Numbered from the stretch's first letter, positions 26,477-35,027 are shown. The stretch: DNA of 64,000 nt from Pseudomonas fluorescens (GCF_902497855.1 NZ_CABVHU010000012.1:62001-126000); one strand, 5' to 3'. The notes: generated by a model not told the origin, from the sequence alone. Numbers and translations: made by a program.

Positions 26477-27462
26477 GCTACGTCAGCGTCCAACACCTCC
26501 AAAAGAGCTATTTGGGCACCACGGTCTTCAGCGACATCAACTGTGAGATCAGCAAGGGTGAATTCGTCACCCTCCTCGGCCCGTCCGGTTGCGGCAAGTC
26601 CACACTGTTGCGCTGCATCGCCGGGCTGACGCCGGTGGACGGCGGCAAGATCCTGCTCGACGATCACAACCTCGTTCCGCTGAGCCCGCAGAAACGTGGG
26701 ATCGGCATGGTGTTCCAGAGCTACGCGCTATTCCCCAACATGACGGTGCAACAGAACGTCGCCTTCGGTTTGCGCATGCAGAAGGTCAACGCCGACGACA
26801 GCCACAAGCGCGTCGCCGAAGTGCTGAAACTGGTGGAGCTGAACGACTTTGCCGCCCGTTATCCGCATCAACTGTCCGGCGGCCAATGCCAGCGTGTCGC
26901 CCTCGCCCGCTCCCTGGTGACCCGTCCGCGCCTGTTGCTGCTCGACGAACCGCTGTCGGCGCTCGACGCGCGAATTCGCAAGCACCTGCGCGAACAGATC
27001 CGTCAGATCCAGCGCGAACTCGGCCTGACCACGATCTTCGTCACACACGATCAGGAGGAAGCGCTGACCATGTCCGACCGCATTTTCCTGATGAATCAGG
27101 GAAAGATCGTACAGAGCGGCGATGCCGAGACGCTTTACACGGCGCCTGTCGATGTCTTTGCCGCCGGCTTTATCGGCAACTACAACCTGCTGGACGCCGA
27201 CAGCGCCTCGAAATTGCTGCAACGGCCGATCACCCATCGCATCGCGATTCGCCCGGAGGCCATCGAGCTGAGCCTCAATGGCGAACTCGACGCGCAGGTC
27301 CGCAGCCACAGTCTGCTGGGCAATGTGATTCGCTACCGTATCGAAGCCCGGGGCGTGGAATTGGTGGTGGATGTGCTGAATCGCTCGGCGGCCGACCTGC
27401 ATCCCGATGGTCAGCGCCTGGCGCTTTCCATCGATCCGACGGCCCTGTGTAAGGTAGCCTGA
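26473..27462 (+). CDS. ABC transporter ATP-binding protein (PotA/FbpC type)
   Basis: 329-residue ATPase of the CUT2/PotA-like group. Walker A GPSGCGKST, Q-loop VFQSYALFP, signature LSGGQCQRVALARS, Walker B LLLLDEPLSALD and the H-loop in FVTHDQEEA are intact. The C-terminal ~80 residues form a TOBE-like regulatory domain (RIAIRPEAIELSL). Glutamine replaced by Gln-Cys in the signature (GGQCQR) is a minor deviation. It energises the two adjacent permeases. Confidence 0.94.
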   Translation: MSYVSVQHLQKSYLGTTVFSDINCEISKGEFVTLLGPSGCGKSTLLRCIAGLTPVDGGKILLDDHNLVPLSPQKRGIGMVFQSYALFPNMTVQQNVAFGLRMQKVNADDSHKRVAEVLKLVELNDFAARYPHQLSGGQCQRVALARSLVTRPRLLLLDEPLSALDARIRKHLREQIRQIQRELGLTTIFVTHDQEEALTMSDRIFLMNQGKIVQSGDAETLYTAPVDVFAAGFIGNYNLLDADSASKLLQRPITHRIAIRPEAIELSLNGELDAQVRSHSLLGNVIRYRIEARGVELVVDVLNRSAADLHPDGQRLALSIDPTALCKVA

Positions 27463-27496
27463 TGCCCTTGCTGATGTTGAAGAGAGAACCGTACTG

Positions 27497-28150
27497 ATGG
27501 CCCTGGCAATTTTTGATCTGGATGAAACCCTGATTCACGGCGACTGCGCCACCCTCTGGAGCGAGCAAATGGGCCGCCTGGGCTGGGTCGATCCCGAGTC
27601 GTTCATGCGTCGCAACAACGAACTGATGGACGCCTACAGCCACGGCAAATTGCGGATGGAGGAGTACATGACCTTCAGCCTCGAGCCGATGATCGGCCGC
27701 ACGCCGGAAGAAGTCGACCATCTGGTCGGGCCTTGGGTGGAAGACTTCATCGAACCGATCATCTTCAGCGATGCCACCAAAGCCATCGCCGCTCATCGCA
27801 AGGCCGGAGACCGAATCCTGGTGATCTCCGCTTCCGGCACGCACCTGGTCAGGCCGATCGCCGATCGCTTGGGCATCGACGAAATTCTCGGCATCGAACT
27901 GGAAGTGACGCACGGCGTTTATAGCGGCAACACCGTTGGCACGCTGACCTACCGCGAAGGCAAGATAACGCGCCTGCTGGAATGGCTGGATGCGGAAGAA
28001 GAAAATCTGGAAGGAGCGAGTTTCTACTCCGACTCACGTAACGATTTGCCGCTGCTGCTAAAGGTGGACTTCCCACACGTGGTGAATCCGGACCCGGTGT
28101 TGCTCGAACACGCCGAAAAAGCCGGCTGGCCGATCCATCTCTGGAAGTAA
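27497..28150 (+). CDS. HAD-IB family phosphatase (SerB-like)
   Basis: 217-residue haloacid dehalogenase-superfamily phosphatase of the IB (phosphoserine phosphatase-like) group. Motif I FDLDETLIHGD, motif II VISASGTH, motif III lysine in YREGKITRL and motif IV YSDSRNDLPLL are all present. The N-terminal cap spans about residues 15-85. It follows the ATPase gene by 34 bases in the same direction. Its presence after an importer and a phosphodiesterase suggests removal of phosphate from the imported product. Actual substrate unknown. REPIN follows the stop. Confidence 0.9.
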   Translation: MALAIFDLDETLIHGDCATLWSEQMGRLGWVDPESFMRRNNELMDAYSHGKLRMEEYMTFSLEPMIGRTPEEVDHLVGPWVEDFIEPIIFSDATKAIAAHRKAGDRILVISASGTHLVRPIADRLGIDEILGIELEVTHGVYSGNTVGTLTYREGKITRLLEWLDAEEENLEGASFYSDSRNDLPLLLKVDFPHVVNPDPVLLEHAEKAGWPIHLWK

Positions 28151-28160
28151 CCGCCACCCC

Positions 28161-28275
28161 CTGTAGGAGCAAGCTTGCTCGCGATGGACGTTAACGATAA
28201 TGCGTTTTTTCTGAATGAACGCATTGTCCTTGAGACCATCGTCGGAACGCCGCCCGGAGCAAGCTCGCCCCTACA
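28161..28275. repeat. Degenerate REPIN
   Basis: Outer arms CTGTAGGAGCAAGCTTGCTC and GAGCAAGCTCGCCCCTACA, with a non-symmetric middle. Lies between the HAD phosphatase and the convergent oxidoreductase. Confidence 0.75.
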
Positions 28276-28281
28276 AAAGGA

Positions 28282-29244
28282 TCACGTGAGGCTAGCGTCG
28301 ATTATCAGCACCAACTTCCCCGCCACCTTATTGCTCGCCAGCTCCGCAAACGCCGCCTCGGCATCCTTGATTGCAAACGTCTTCGCCAGTTGCGCACTCA
28401 ACCGCCCTTCGGCAAACAACGGCCAGACATGCTGGCTCAAGTCACTAAACAAATCCGCCTTGAACCGATCGTCGCGACTGCGCAGGGTCGAACCCAATAA
28501 TTGCACGCGTTTGGCCAGTACCTGGGCCAGATCCAGCTTCGCCTCACGGCCGCCCATCAACCCGATCAGCACCCAACGGCCATCGCGAGCCAGCAGCTTC
28601 AGATTCAGCTCAGCGTAATTGCCACCCACCGGATCGAGGATCACATCGAACGGCCCCAGATCATTCAAACTCTGCAGATCGCCGTTGCGCACCACGCCGC
28701 CCTGCGCGCCCAGCGCTTCGCAGTAAGCCAGGCGCTCGGCGGAACCGACGCTGACCCAGCATGGGTTGCCAAACGCCTTGCACAGCTGAATGGCAGCTGA
28801 ACCGATTCCACTTGCCCCCGCGTGCAGAAGAACTTTCTCACCTGGTTTGAGCGCAGCTAATTGAAACAAATTCAGCCAAACGGTCGCGTACACTTCGGGT
28901 AGCGCTGCCGCCTCGGCCAGCGACATTCCGTCGGGAACCGGCAACACATGCCGTCCGTCGACAACCACCTCTTCGGCCATCCCGCCCCCGGCCAGCAAGG
29001 CGCAGACCCGATCACCGACCTGCCAGGAGGAGCCCGGACCGACCTCGCTGATGACCCCCGAACACTCAAGACCCAGTACCTGACTGGCTCCCGGCGGTGG
29101 CGGGTAAAGACCCGCTTTCTGTAACAAATCGGCGCGATTGAGACCCGCTGCCGCCACACGAATGCGGACTTGTCCTACATCACACGTAGGACTGGGCTCT
29201 TCCACCCACTCCACTCGACCTTCCACGCCTTGCAATGCTTTCAC
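28282..29244 (-). CDS. NAD(P)H:quinone oxidoreductase, zeta-crystallin/PIG3 type
   Basis: 320-residue medium-chain dehydrogenase/reductase without catalytic zinc. The GroES-like N-terminal domain (VRIRVAAAGLNRADLLQKAG, LGLECSGVI) is followed by the Rossmann domain with LLHAGASGIGSAAIQL. The SVGSAERLAYCEALGA region is typical of TP53I3-like quinone reductases. Length is normal. P. aeruginosa PA3256 occupies the same place upstream of prc on the opposite strand. Confidence 0.93.
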   Translation of the reverse strand: MKALQGVEGRVEWVEEPSPTCDVGQVRIRVAAAGLNRADLLQKAGLYPPPPGASQVLGLECSGVISEVGPGSSWQVGDRVCALLAGGGMAEEVVVDGRHVLPVPDGMSLAEAAALPEVYATVWLNLFQLAALKPGEKVLLHAGASGIGSAAIQLCKAFGNPCWVSVGSAERLAYCEALGAQGGVVRNGDLQSLNDLGPFDVILDPVGGNYAELNLKLLARDGRWVLIGLMGGREAKLDLAQVLAKRVQLLGSTLRSRDDRFKADLFSDLSQHVWPLFAEGRLSAQLAKTFAIKDAEAAFAELASNKVAGKLVLIIDASLT

Positions 29245-29382
29245 AGTGCCTCCATAGTGAGTCTGGACTGAGCCCGTAGCTGTAGCGCCGGGCTTTTTGC
29301 ATTATGCGACCGGCCTTTACGGAACCGGCGACTTCAAAGACGGCCTAATATGCGTTATCAATTGTCCCCGCGTCGAATCAGC

Positions 29383-31464
29383 ATGAAGCATTTGTTCCCC
29401 AGCACCGCCCTAGCCCTGTTTATTGGTATCGGCCTGATGCCGATGTCGAGCAATACATTCGCAGCCAATAGCTGGGACAAGCTTCAGCCTGACCGTGACG
29501 AAGTGATCGCCAGTCTGAACGTCGTCGAATTGCTCAAGCGCCACCACTACAGCAAGCCGCCGCTCGATGATGCGCGCTCGGTCATCATCTACGACAGCTA
29601 CCTCAAGCTGCTGGATCCGTCGCGCAGCTATTTCATGGCCAGCGACATTGCCGAATTCGACAAGTGGAAAACCCAGTTCGACGACTTCCTGAAAAGCGGC
29701 GACCTGAACGCCGGGTTCACCATCTACAAGCGCTACCTGGACCGCGTCAAGGCGCGTCTGGACTTTGCCCTTGTCGAGCTGAACAAAGGCGTCGAAAAGA
29801 TCGACTTCACCACCAAGGAAACCTTGCTGATCGATCGCAAGGATGCCCCTTGGCTCAAATCCACCGCGGACCTCGACGAACTGTGGCGCAAACGCGTCAA
29901 GGACGAAGTCCTGCGGATGAAGATCGCCGGCAAGGACTCCAAGCAGATCCAGGAAACCCTGACCAAGCGCTACAAGAACCAGTTGGCGCGCCTGGACCAG
30001 ACCCGTGCCGAAGACATCTTCCAGGCGTACATCAATACCTTCGCCATGTCCTACGACCCGCACACCAACTATCTGTCGCCGGATAACGCGGAGAACTTCG
30101 ACATCAACATGAGTCTGTCCCTCGAGGGCATCGGCGCCGTGTTGCAGAGCGATAACGACCAGGTGAAAGTCGTGCGCCTGGTGCCGGCAGGCCCGGCCGA
30201 CAAGACCAAAATGGTTGCTCCGGCGGACAAGATCATAGGTGTTGCCCAGGGCAACAAGGAAATGGTCGACGTGGTCGGCTGGCGCCTGGACGAAGTGGTC
30301 AAGCTGATCCGGGGTCCGAAAGGCACCGTGGTGCGCCTGGAAGTGATTCCGGCCAGCAATGCACCGAACGACCAGACCACCAAGATCGTCCCGATCACCC
30401 GCGAAGCGGTGAAGCTTGAAGACCAGGCAGTGAAGAAGTCGGTCCTCAACCTCAAGCAGGATGGCAAGGATTACAAGCTCGGCGTCATCGAGATCCCGGC
30501 GTTCTACCTGGACTTCAAGGCCTTCCGTGCCGGTGATCCGGACTACAAGAGCACCACTCGCGACGTCAAGAAACTGCTGACCGAATTGCAGAAAGACAAG
30601 GTCGACGGCGTGGTCATCGACCTGCGCAACAATGGCGGCGGTTCCCTGCAGGAAGCCACCGAGCTGACCAGCCTGTTCATCGACAAAGGGCCGACCGTGC
30701 TCGTGCGCAATGCCGATGGCCGGGTCGACGTGCTTGAAGATGAAAACCCGGGCGCGTTCTACAAAGGCCCGATGGCGCTGCTGGTCAACCGCTTGTCGGC
30801 CTCGGCTTCGGAGATTTTTGCCGGTGCCATGCAGGACTACCACCGCGCTCTGATCATCGGCGGCCAGACCTTCGGCAAAGGCACCGTGCAGACCATTCAG
30901 CCGCTGAACCATGGCGAACTGAAACTGACCCTGGCCAAGTTCTACCGGGTTTCCGGCCAGAGCACCCAGCATCAGGGCGTACTGCCGGACATCGACTACC
31001 CGTCGATCATCGACACCAAGGAAATCGGCGAAAGCGCCCTGCCGGAAGCCATGCCGTGGGACACCATCCGCCCGGCGATCAAGCCTGCGCTCGACCCGTT
31101 CAAGCCGTACCTCACCCAGCTGCAGTCCGAGCATGACGTGCGCACGGCCAAGGACGCCGAGTTCGTGTTCATCCGCGACAAGCTGGCCCTGGCGCAGAAA
31201 CTGATGGCGGAAAAAACCGTCAGCCTCAATGAAGCCGACCGTCGTGCCCAGCACGCCGATATCGAAGCCAAGCAGCTGGCGATGGAGAATCTGCGTCGCA
31301 AGGCCAAGGGCGAAGAGCCGCTCAAAGAGCTGAAGAAAGAAGATGAAGACCTGATCGCTGCCGAACCGGACAAGACCAAGCCGGAAGACGATGCCTACCT
31401 GAGCGAGACCGGGCGGATTCTGCTGGATTACCTGAAACTCAATACGGCGGTGGCCAAGCATTGA
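29383..31464 (+). CDS. prc: Carboxy-terminal (tail-specific) protease Prc
   Basis: 693-residue periplasmic S41 protease (AlgO/Prc). A signal peptide covers residues 1-28 (MSSNTFAA-NS). An N-terminal helical domain, a PDZ domain around residues 240-330 and the protease core with Ser in LSASASE and Lys in FGKGTVQ (Ser/Lys dyad) follow. A C-terminal DUF3340-like helical region is rich in charged residues. In Pseudomonas, Prc trims murein hydrolases through LbcA and degrades truncated MucA. The ATG at 29383 (MKHLFPSTALAL) matches the usual start; an in-frame ATG at 29350 would add 11 residues before the signal peptide. Confidence 0.95.
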   Translation: MKHLFPSTALALFIGIGLMPMSSNTFAANSWDKLQPDRDEVIASLNVVELLKRHHYSKPPLDDARSVIIYDSYLKLLDPSRSYFMASDIAEFDKWKTQFDDFLKSGDLNAGFTIYKRYLDRVKARLDFALVELNKGVEKIDFTTKETLLIDRKDAPWLKSTADLDELWRKRVKDEVLRMKIAGKDSKQIQETLTKRYKNQLARLDQTRAEDIFQAYINTFAMSYDPHTNYLSPDNAENFDINMSLSLEGIGAVLQSDNDQVKVVRLVPAGPADKTKMVAPADKIIGVAQGNKEMVDVVGWRLDEVVKLIRGPKGTVVRLEVIPASNAPNDQTTKIVPITREAVKLEDQAVKKSVLNLKQDGKDYKLGVIEIPAFYLDFKAFRAGDPDYKSTTRDVKKLLTELQKDKVDGVVIDLRNNGGGSLQEATELTSLFIDKGPTVLVRNADGRVDVLEDENPGAFYKGPMALLVNRLSASASEIFAGAMQDYHRALIIGGQTFGKGTVQTIQPLNHGELKLTLAKFYRVSGQSTQHQGVLPDIDYPSIIDTKEIGESALPEAMPWDTIRPAIKPALDPFKPYLTQLQSEHDVRTAKDAEFVFIRDKLALAQKLMAEKTVSLNEADRRAQHADIEAKQLAMENLRRKAKGEEPLKELKKEDEDLIAAEPDKTKPEDDAYLSETGRILLDYLKLNTAVAKH

Positions 31465-31520
31465 GATGATGGCAACTTAATGCTGACGCTCCCCGGAGCG
31501 TCTTCATCAAGTCGTGAAGA

Positions 31521-31556
31521 AAGGACCGAGTGCAATTTGCACCCGGTCCTTTTTTT
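31521..31556 (+). terminator. Intrinsic terminator of prc
   Basis: Stem AAGGACCG / CGGTCCTT extended by GTGC / GCAC, followed by seven T residues. A second smaller hairpin GACGCTCC / GGAGCGTC lies at 31484-31501. Confidence 0.9.
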
Positions 31557-31615
31557 ATTGCCAGAGATCGCCACCACAACCGAGTGCCAGCGCTTCTACC
31601 GCAGCGAATGTAGAA

Positions 31616-32023
31616 TCAATCCGCAGAACCACGAGACGCCAGCGCTTTGAGTTTGATCTCTGCCAACGGATGCCCCGCCTTGGCAGCCATCTCCCAGAAC
31701 CGCGCCGCTTCAACCGGATCCGGTGCCTTGCTCGCCGTCCCCGCCAGGCTGATCACGCCCACCTGATACGCCGCCTTGCCATCCCCCGCCAACGCCGCCA
31801 GGCGCAACAAGCGAACGCCTTCCTCACGCGCCCCAAGGCCAACGCCGCGAAAGGTCAGGATGTGTCCATAGAAGCTCTGGGCGCCAACGTCACCCAGGTT
31901 CGCCATGCGTGCGAACTGGCCCTCGAGCCAGCTCCAGCCACGGGGCTGGCGGACGAACCATGACCAGTGAAACAAGCGCCGGGCGAGCCAGTAACCGGCT
32001 CGCGCCTTGAGTCGCAGAAACAT
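31616..32023 (-). CDS. Sel1-repeat-like protein
   Basis: 135-residue protein with at least two Sel1-like (TPR-related) repeats: GDVGAQSFYGHILTFRGVG, GDGKAAYQVGVISLAG and AGHPLAEIKLKALASRG. An N-terminal basic, aromatic-rich segment (RLKARAGYWLARRLFHWSWF) precedes them. Its start codon follows the stop of the upstream gene with no gap, so it is the third cistron of a tight XRE-unknown-Sel1 operon. Sel1 repeats usually mediate protein contacts. No specific role can be assigned. Confidence 0.85.
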   Translation of the reverse strand: MFLRLKARAGYWLARRLFHWSWFVRQPRGWSWLEGQFARMANLGDVGAQSFYGHILTFRGVGLGAREEGVRLLRLAALAGDGKAAYQVGVISLAGTASKAPDPVEAARFWEMAAKAGHPLAEIKLKALASRGSAD

Positions 32024-32395
32024 TCAGGCTTCCGCCGACTCGGGGTATTCGTACTCGAACACTCGCACCACTTCCGAAGCATGCCAGGAGGCAGCAGCGA
32101 CACCATCGGAAGGCCCGGAAAAACGCCCCAGGCGTTCGACACATTCGAAGAAGCCGGTGCGCGGCAGGCGACTGGCACCCTGGCTGATCACCAGCGAACT
32201 GCGCAGGGGTTGTTCGGCCTTGGCGTCCAGCGCGGCCAGATGTTCAAGGGCGGCTGTCAGGGTTTGCATGGCCGGCGTCGGAAGCTGCAGACGCTCCAGC
32301 AATGCGCGATAAGTCAGAAGGTGACGCTGACGACGGGCCTGATCCAGCTCGCCGAGTAATCCATCCCAATGGTGACGACTGATGCGTACGCTCAC
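32024..32395 (-). CDS. Uncharacterised protein between XRE and Sel1 genes
   Basis: 123 residues, GTG start at 32395 overlapping the stop of the XRE gene (GTGA). The N-terminal 60 residues are helical (HHWDGLLGELDQARRQRHLLTYRALLERL). A compact C-terminal part contains ASRLPRTGFFECVERLGRF and ends VVRVFEYEYPESAEA. I do not recognise a domain. The tight coupling to a DNA-binding protein upstream and a Sel1 protein downstream suggests a joint function. Confidence 0.8.
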   Translation of the reverse strand: MSVRISRHHWDGLLGELDQARRQRHLLTYRALLERLQLPTPAMQTLTAALEHLAALDAKAEQPLRSSLVISQGASRLPRTGFFECVERLGRFSGPSDGVAAASWHASEVVRVFEYEYPESAEA

Positions 32396-32733
32396 GATTC
32401 ATCCCTCCACCCTGGCACCGTCAATTCCCAGGCCAGGCTGCGGCGAATCGCAGCGTCGGGTTGACGCTCGCCACTTTCGATCAAGGCCAGATAAGACGGG
32501 CTGATGCCTACCGTGCGGGCCAGCGCCTCAATGGCGATGCCCTTCCCTTCGCGCAAACTGCGTAGTTGGTCCAGACCCGGAAGAATCGGGTCGGCTGATG
32601 CCGCATGACGCTCCGGAGTGACCTGCGGCAGTTGCTGGTTGATGCCTGCTGCTTTCAGTAGAGCCTGATACTGAGCCCACGGCAGAACCGCATACTCGGG
32701 CTCGCCTTCGCGTGTGATTATCTGAATATCCAT
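32392..32733 (-). CDS. XRE-family regulator with Phd/YefM-like N-terminus
   Basis: 113 residues. The N-terminal ~30 residues (MDIQIITREGEPEYAVLPW then QYQALL) resemble the Phd/YefM antitoxin strand-helix that begins with xVLPxxEYxxL. The C-terminal half is an XRE helix-turn-helix (GIAIEALARTVGISPSYLALIESGERQPD). The ATG at 32733 is chosen because GGGGA lies five bases upstream; GTG 32757 is a weaker longer start. First gene of the three-gene unit. Antitoxin-like behaviour is possible but unproven, since the partner does not look like a known toxin. Confidence 0.82.
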   Translation of the reverse strand: MDIQIITREGEPEYAVLPWAQYQALLKAAGINQQLPQVTPERHAASADPILPGLDQLRSLREGKGIAIEALARTVGISPSYLALIESGERQPDAAIRRSLAWELTVPGWRDES

Positions 32734-32846
32734 GACTTCCCCGTAGGACAACGACACTTAGCGAGTCGGCACTTTTCCCTAGAAGTGTAATCCTAACAGC
32801 GGCTAAGGTCGCGAGGGGTTTGAATATAAGGACGTCTTGAAGGGGC

Positions 32847-33302
32847 TCAGTGCTTTTTCGGGTGCTGAAGCTTGAGTTGCTCCGGGGTATCGGGCAGGCG
32901 CTCGACAATGGCGAGCTTCTCCGGCAGCTGGCGTTTGCGCCAGGCGCGGAAGGCGTTGAGTTCGTCGTCGAGGACTTTCATCAGCCAGGCCAGCACGGCG
33001 ATGTCATCGAGCATGCCGAACATTGGAATGAAGTCGGGAATCGCATCCACCGGACTGAGGAAGTACATCAAGCCTGCGACTACCGAAATCAACGCTTTCG
33101 GGCTGATGGCGCGGTACTCGCCTCGCCAATAGGCCAGGCACAGCGCTTGTAACAAGCGCAGATCATCCTTGAGCTTGCCCAGCCGGTTGCCTTGGGTGGC
33201 ACCTTTGCTGGCAACCGCGAACAACAAGGTCGGCAAACGTCCACGCGCGAGCAGACGTCCGGCGAGTGGCAGAAAACGAGCGAAATTCCAGGGTGCTTTC
33301 AT
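32847..33302 (-). CDS. YkvA family (DUF1232) membrane protein
   Basis: 151 residues. The DUF1232 core is clear: YFLSPVDAIPDFIPMFGMLDDIAVLAWLMK, a hydrophobic, probably membrane-associated stretch around residues 75-115. The C-terminus is charged (HPKKH end). The ATG at 33302 has GGAGGAAAAC before it; an earlier in-frame start (33365) lies in the intergenic region with no ribosome site. Function of the family is unknown. Confidence 0.9.
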   Translation of the reverse strand: MKAPWNFARFLPLAGRLLARGRLPTLLFAVASKGATQGNRLGKLKDDLRLLQALCLAYWRGEYRAISPKALISVVAGLMYFLSPVDAIPDFIPMFGMLDDIAVLAWLMKVLDDELNAFRAWRKRQLPEKLAIVERLPDTPEQLKLQHPKKH

Positions 33303-33550
33303 GTTTTCCTCCCGCTGAAATGTTATCCACACAAATTGTGGATAACCTTGTGAACAGAGCTGCATTTCGCGGCTGAAGGCCCCGTTTCATAAGGGCTGAG
33401 CTCAGATCGGGCGTTTTTTACTCACATAAAAAAACCCAAGATTTCATTGACTTGGCGCTCTGGCGCGAATAGCACGGCGCCCTCAATGGCTATGACTCCA
33501 GCGTTCGGCATCCGTTCGCATTGTTTACCCTTGCTGAACCTCAGATGCAA

Positions 33551-33576
33551 CAACGCCTCGCATGAGCGAGGCGTTG
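33551..33576 (-). terminator. Hairpin downstream of the FKBP gene
   Basis: Ten-base perfect stem CAACGCCTCG / CGAGGCGTTG with a 6-base loop, 20 bases past the stop. On the minus strand a weak T-rich stretch follows. A smaller CCAAG/CTTGG hairpin followed by seven T residues on the minus strand lies at 33428-33455 and may be the back-up terminator. Confidence 0.7.
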
Positions 33577-33595
33577 CAGGTGGAACAGACGCCGA

Positions 33596-34312
33596 TTACT
33601 GGGCAGCGTCGTCCTGTTTTGCCGGATCCTTGATCGCCAGCAGTTCCAGGTCGAACACCAGCACCGAGTTGGCTGGAATCGCCGGGCTCGGGCTTTGGGC
33701 GCCGTAAGCCAGTTCGCTAGGAATGTACAGTTTGTACTTCTCGCCAACGTGCATCAGTTGCAGGCCTTCGACCCAACCCGGGATCACACCGCTGACCGGC
33801 AGATCGATCGGGCTGCCACGCTCGACGGAGCTGTCGAAAACGGTGCCGTTGGTCAGGGTACCGGTGTAGTGAACGGTCACTACATCAGTCGCCTTGGGCT
33901 GTGCGCCATCGGCTTTCTTGACCACTTCGTACTGCAGGCCCGAAGCCGTGGTAGTGACACCGGCTTTCTTGGCGTTGTCTTCGAGGAACTTCTTGCCGGC
34001 GGCTGCCGACTCTTCGCTCATCTTGGCCATACGTTCTTCAGCACGCTTTTGCAGTGCTGCAAAGGCTTCAACCAGCTCTTCGTCCTTCAGCTTCTGTTCT
34101 TTCTTGCCAACGGCATCTTCGATGCCCTGGGCAACGGCTTTGGAGTCCAGATCATCCATGCCTTCCTGAGCCAGGCTCTTGCCCATGTTCAGGCCAATCC
34201 CGTAGGAAGCTTTTTGCGCCGGGGTTTTGAGCTCTACGCTGGTCTGCGAATCACAACCCGCTAGTACCAGGCCAACCAGGGCCACCGCCGCCGCCAACCG
34301 ATGCTGTTTCAT
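33596..34312 (-). CDS. FKBP-type peptidyl-prolyl isomerase lipoprotein
   Basis: 238-residue FkpA/Mip-like foldase. Lipoprotein signal peptide with lipobox LVLAGC (Cys20). The N-terminal helical dimerisation domain (residues ~30-125) includes ASYGIGLNMGKSLAQEG. The C-terminal FKBP domain (about 130-230) contains VTVHYTGTLTNGTVFDSS, VIPGWVEGLQLM and IPSELAYG. Acts on protein folding in the periplasm. Equivalent position to PA3262. Probably monocistronic. Confidence 0.95.
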   Translation of the reverse strand: MKQHRLAAAVALVGLVLAGCDSQTSVELKTPAQKASYGIGLNMGKSLAQEGMDDLDSKAVAQGIEDAVGKKEQKLKDEELVEAFAALQKRAEERMAKMSEESAAAGKKFLEDNAKKAGVTTTASGLQYEVVKKADGAQPKATDVVTVHYTGTLTNGTVFDSSVERGSPIDLPVSGVIPGWVEGLQLMHVGEKYKLYIPSELAYGAQSPSPAIPANSVLVFDLELLAIKDPAKQDDAAQ

Positions 34313-34475
34313 GCTATTTCCTTGTTCATGCGCCTAAAGGGCAATCGAGTAAAGCCGCGAGCTTATCAGGCGGCCACGACCAATGGCTACCGGCATGAGA
34401 GCAGGAAATAGCTGATAAGTTCAGGTGTTTCAACGCATTTCTGGAATCGGAGGATGAAGAGTCTGTCATCTTCGT

Positions 34476-34562
34476 CTGTAGGAGCCGGCTTGCCGGCGAA
34501 GGCGTCTATCCGGCCAGCGAATGGCTTGAGGCCGCCATCGCCGGCAAAGCCGGCTCCTACAG
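34476..34562. repeat. REPIN
   Basis: CTGTAGGAGCCGGCTTGCCGGCGA at the left and a near-perfect inverted copy ending GGCTCCTACAG at the right; about 87 bases in all. Confidence 0.88.
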
Positions 34563-34604
34563 GGGTCTTGTGGCGACGCTGGCAAAAGCCAATCTCCAGA
34601 CAGC

Positions 34605-34629
34605 AAAAAGCCCGCACTAGGCGGGCTTT
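34605..34629 (-). terminator. Terminator of the distal tRNA-Val/tRNA-Asp unit
   Basis: Stem AAAGCCCGC / GCGGGCTTT, loop ACTAG; on the minus strand it ends in five T residues. It is 43 bases downstream of the tRNA-Asp 3' end. Confidence 0.88.
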
Positions 34630-34671
34630 CCGTGTGGCGATCTGGCGTTCAGCATTCCAGATAACCGAATA

Positions 34672-34748
34672 TGGCGCAGCGGACGGGACTCGAACCCGCG
34701 ACCCCCGGCGTGACAGGCCGGTATTCTAACCGACTGAACTACCGCTGC
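34672..34748 (-). tRNA. tRNA-Asp (GTC)
   Basis: 77-base tRNA with encoded CCA. Acceptor GCAGCGG pairs with CCGCTGC, discriminator G. D-arm AGTTCAGTCGGTTAGAA, anticodon loop CTGTCAC (anticodon GTC), T-arm GGGTTCGAGTCCC. Identical to the copy at 35028. Confidence 0.97.
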
Positions 34749-34763
34749 GCGTAGCGTTGAAAG

Positions 34764-34839
34764 TGGTGGGTGATGACGGGATCGAACCGCCGACATTCTG
34801 CTTGTAAGGCAGACGCTCTCCCAGCTGAGCTAATCACCC
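34764..34839 (-). tRNA. tRNA-Val (TAC)
   Basis: 76-base tRNA with encoded CCA. Acceptor GGGTGAT pairs with ATCACCC, discriminator A; anticodon loop CTTACAA (TAC). T-arm GGCGGTTCGATCCCGTC. Lies 15 bases upstream of tRNA-Asp; identical copy at 35124. Confidence 0.97.
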
Positions 34840-34961
34840 TTTACCTTCGTTGCGGGGCACATTATGCCACGGTTTTTCATAAAGTGTTGATTTAATTGAT
34901 AAATTTTTCAAAAAAATCTGAAAACCCGTGAAACGATGCATCCTGCAGGAACTTCAGACAG

Positions 34962-34987
34962 AAAAAAACCCGCGTGAGCGGGCTTTT
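34962..34987 (-). terminator. Terminator between the two tRNA units
   Basis: Stem CCCGC / GCGGG with four-base loop, flanked by A7 on the plus strand, i.e. T7 after the stem on the minus strand. Ends the proximal tRNA unit. Confidence 0.82.
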
Positions 34988-35027
34988 CCGTGGTGACCTG
35001 GCGTTCAGCGTTCCAGGTAACCGAATA

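Larger units (their letters stand above)
34313..34671. other. Intergenic region between FKBP gene and tRNA cluster
   Basis: 359 bases without a protein gene. It holds the FKBP promoter (near 34313-34380), a REPIN at 34476-34562 and the terminator of the distal tRNA unit at 34605-34629. Confidence 0.6.

Noticed and set aside
29410..31461. 683-codon minus-strand frame opposite prc
   Set aside because: Antisense to a protease with intact active site; no ribosome site and no protein-like pattern.
33447..33707. 86-codon plus-strand frame overlapping the FKBP 3' end
   Set aside because: No ribosome site and lies over a terminator and the antisense of the FKBP gene.
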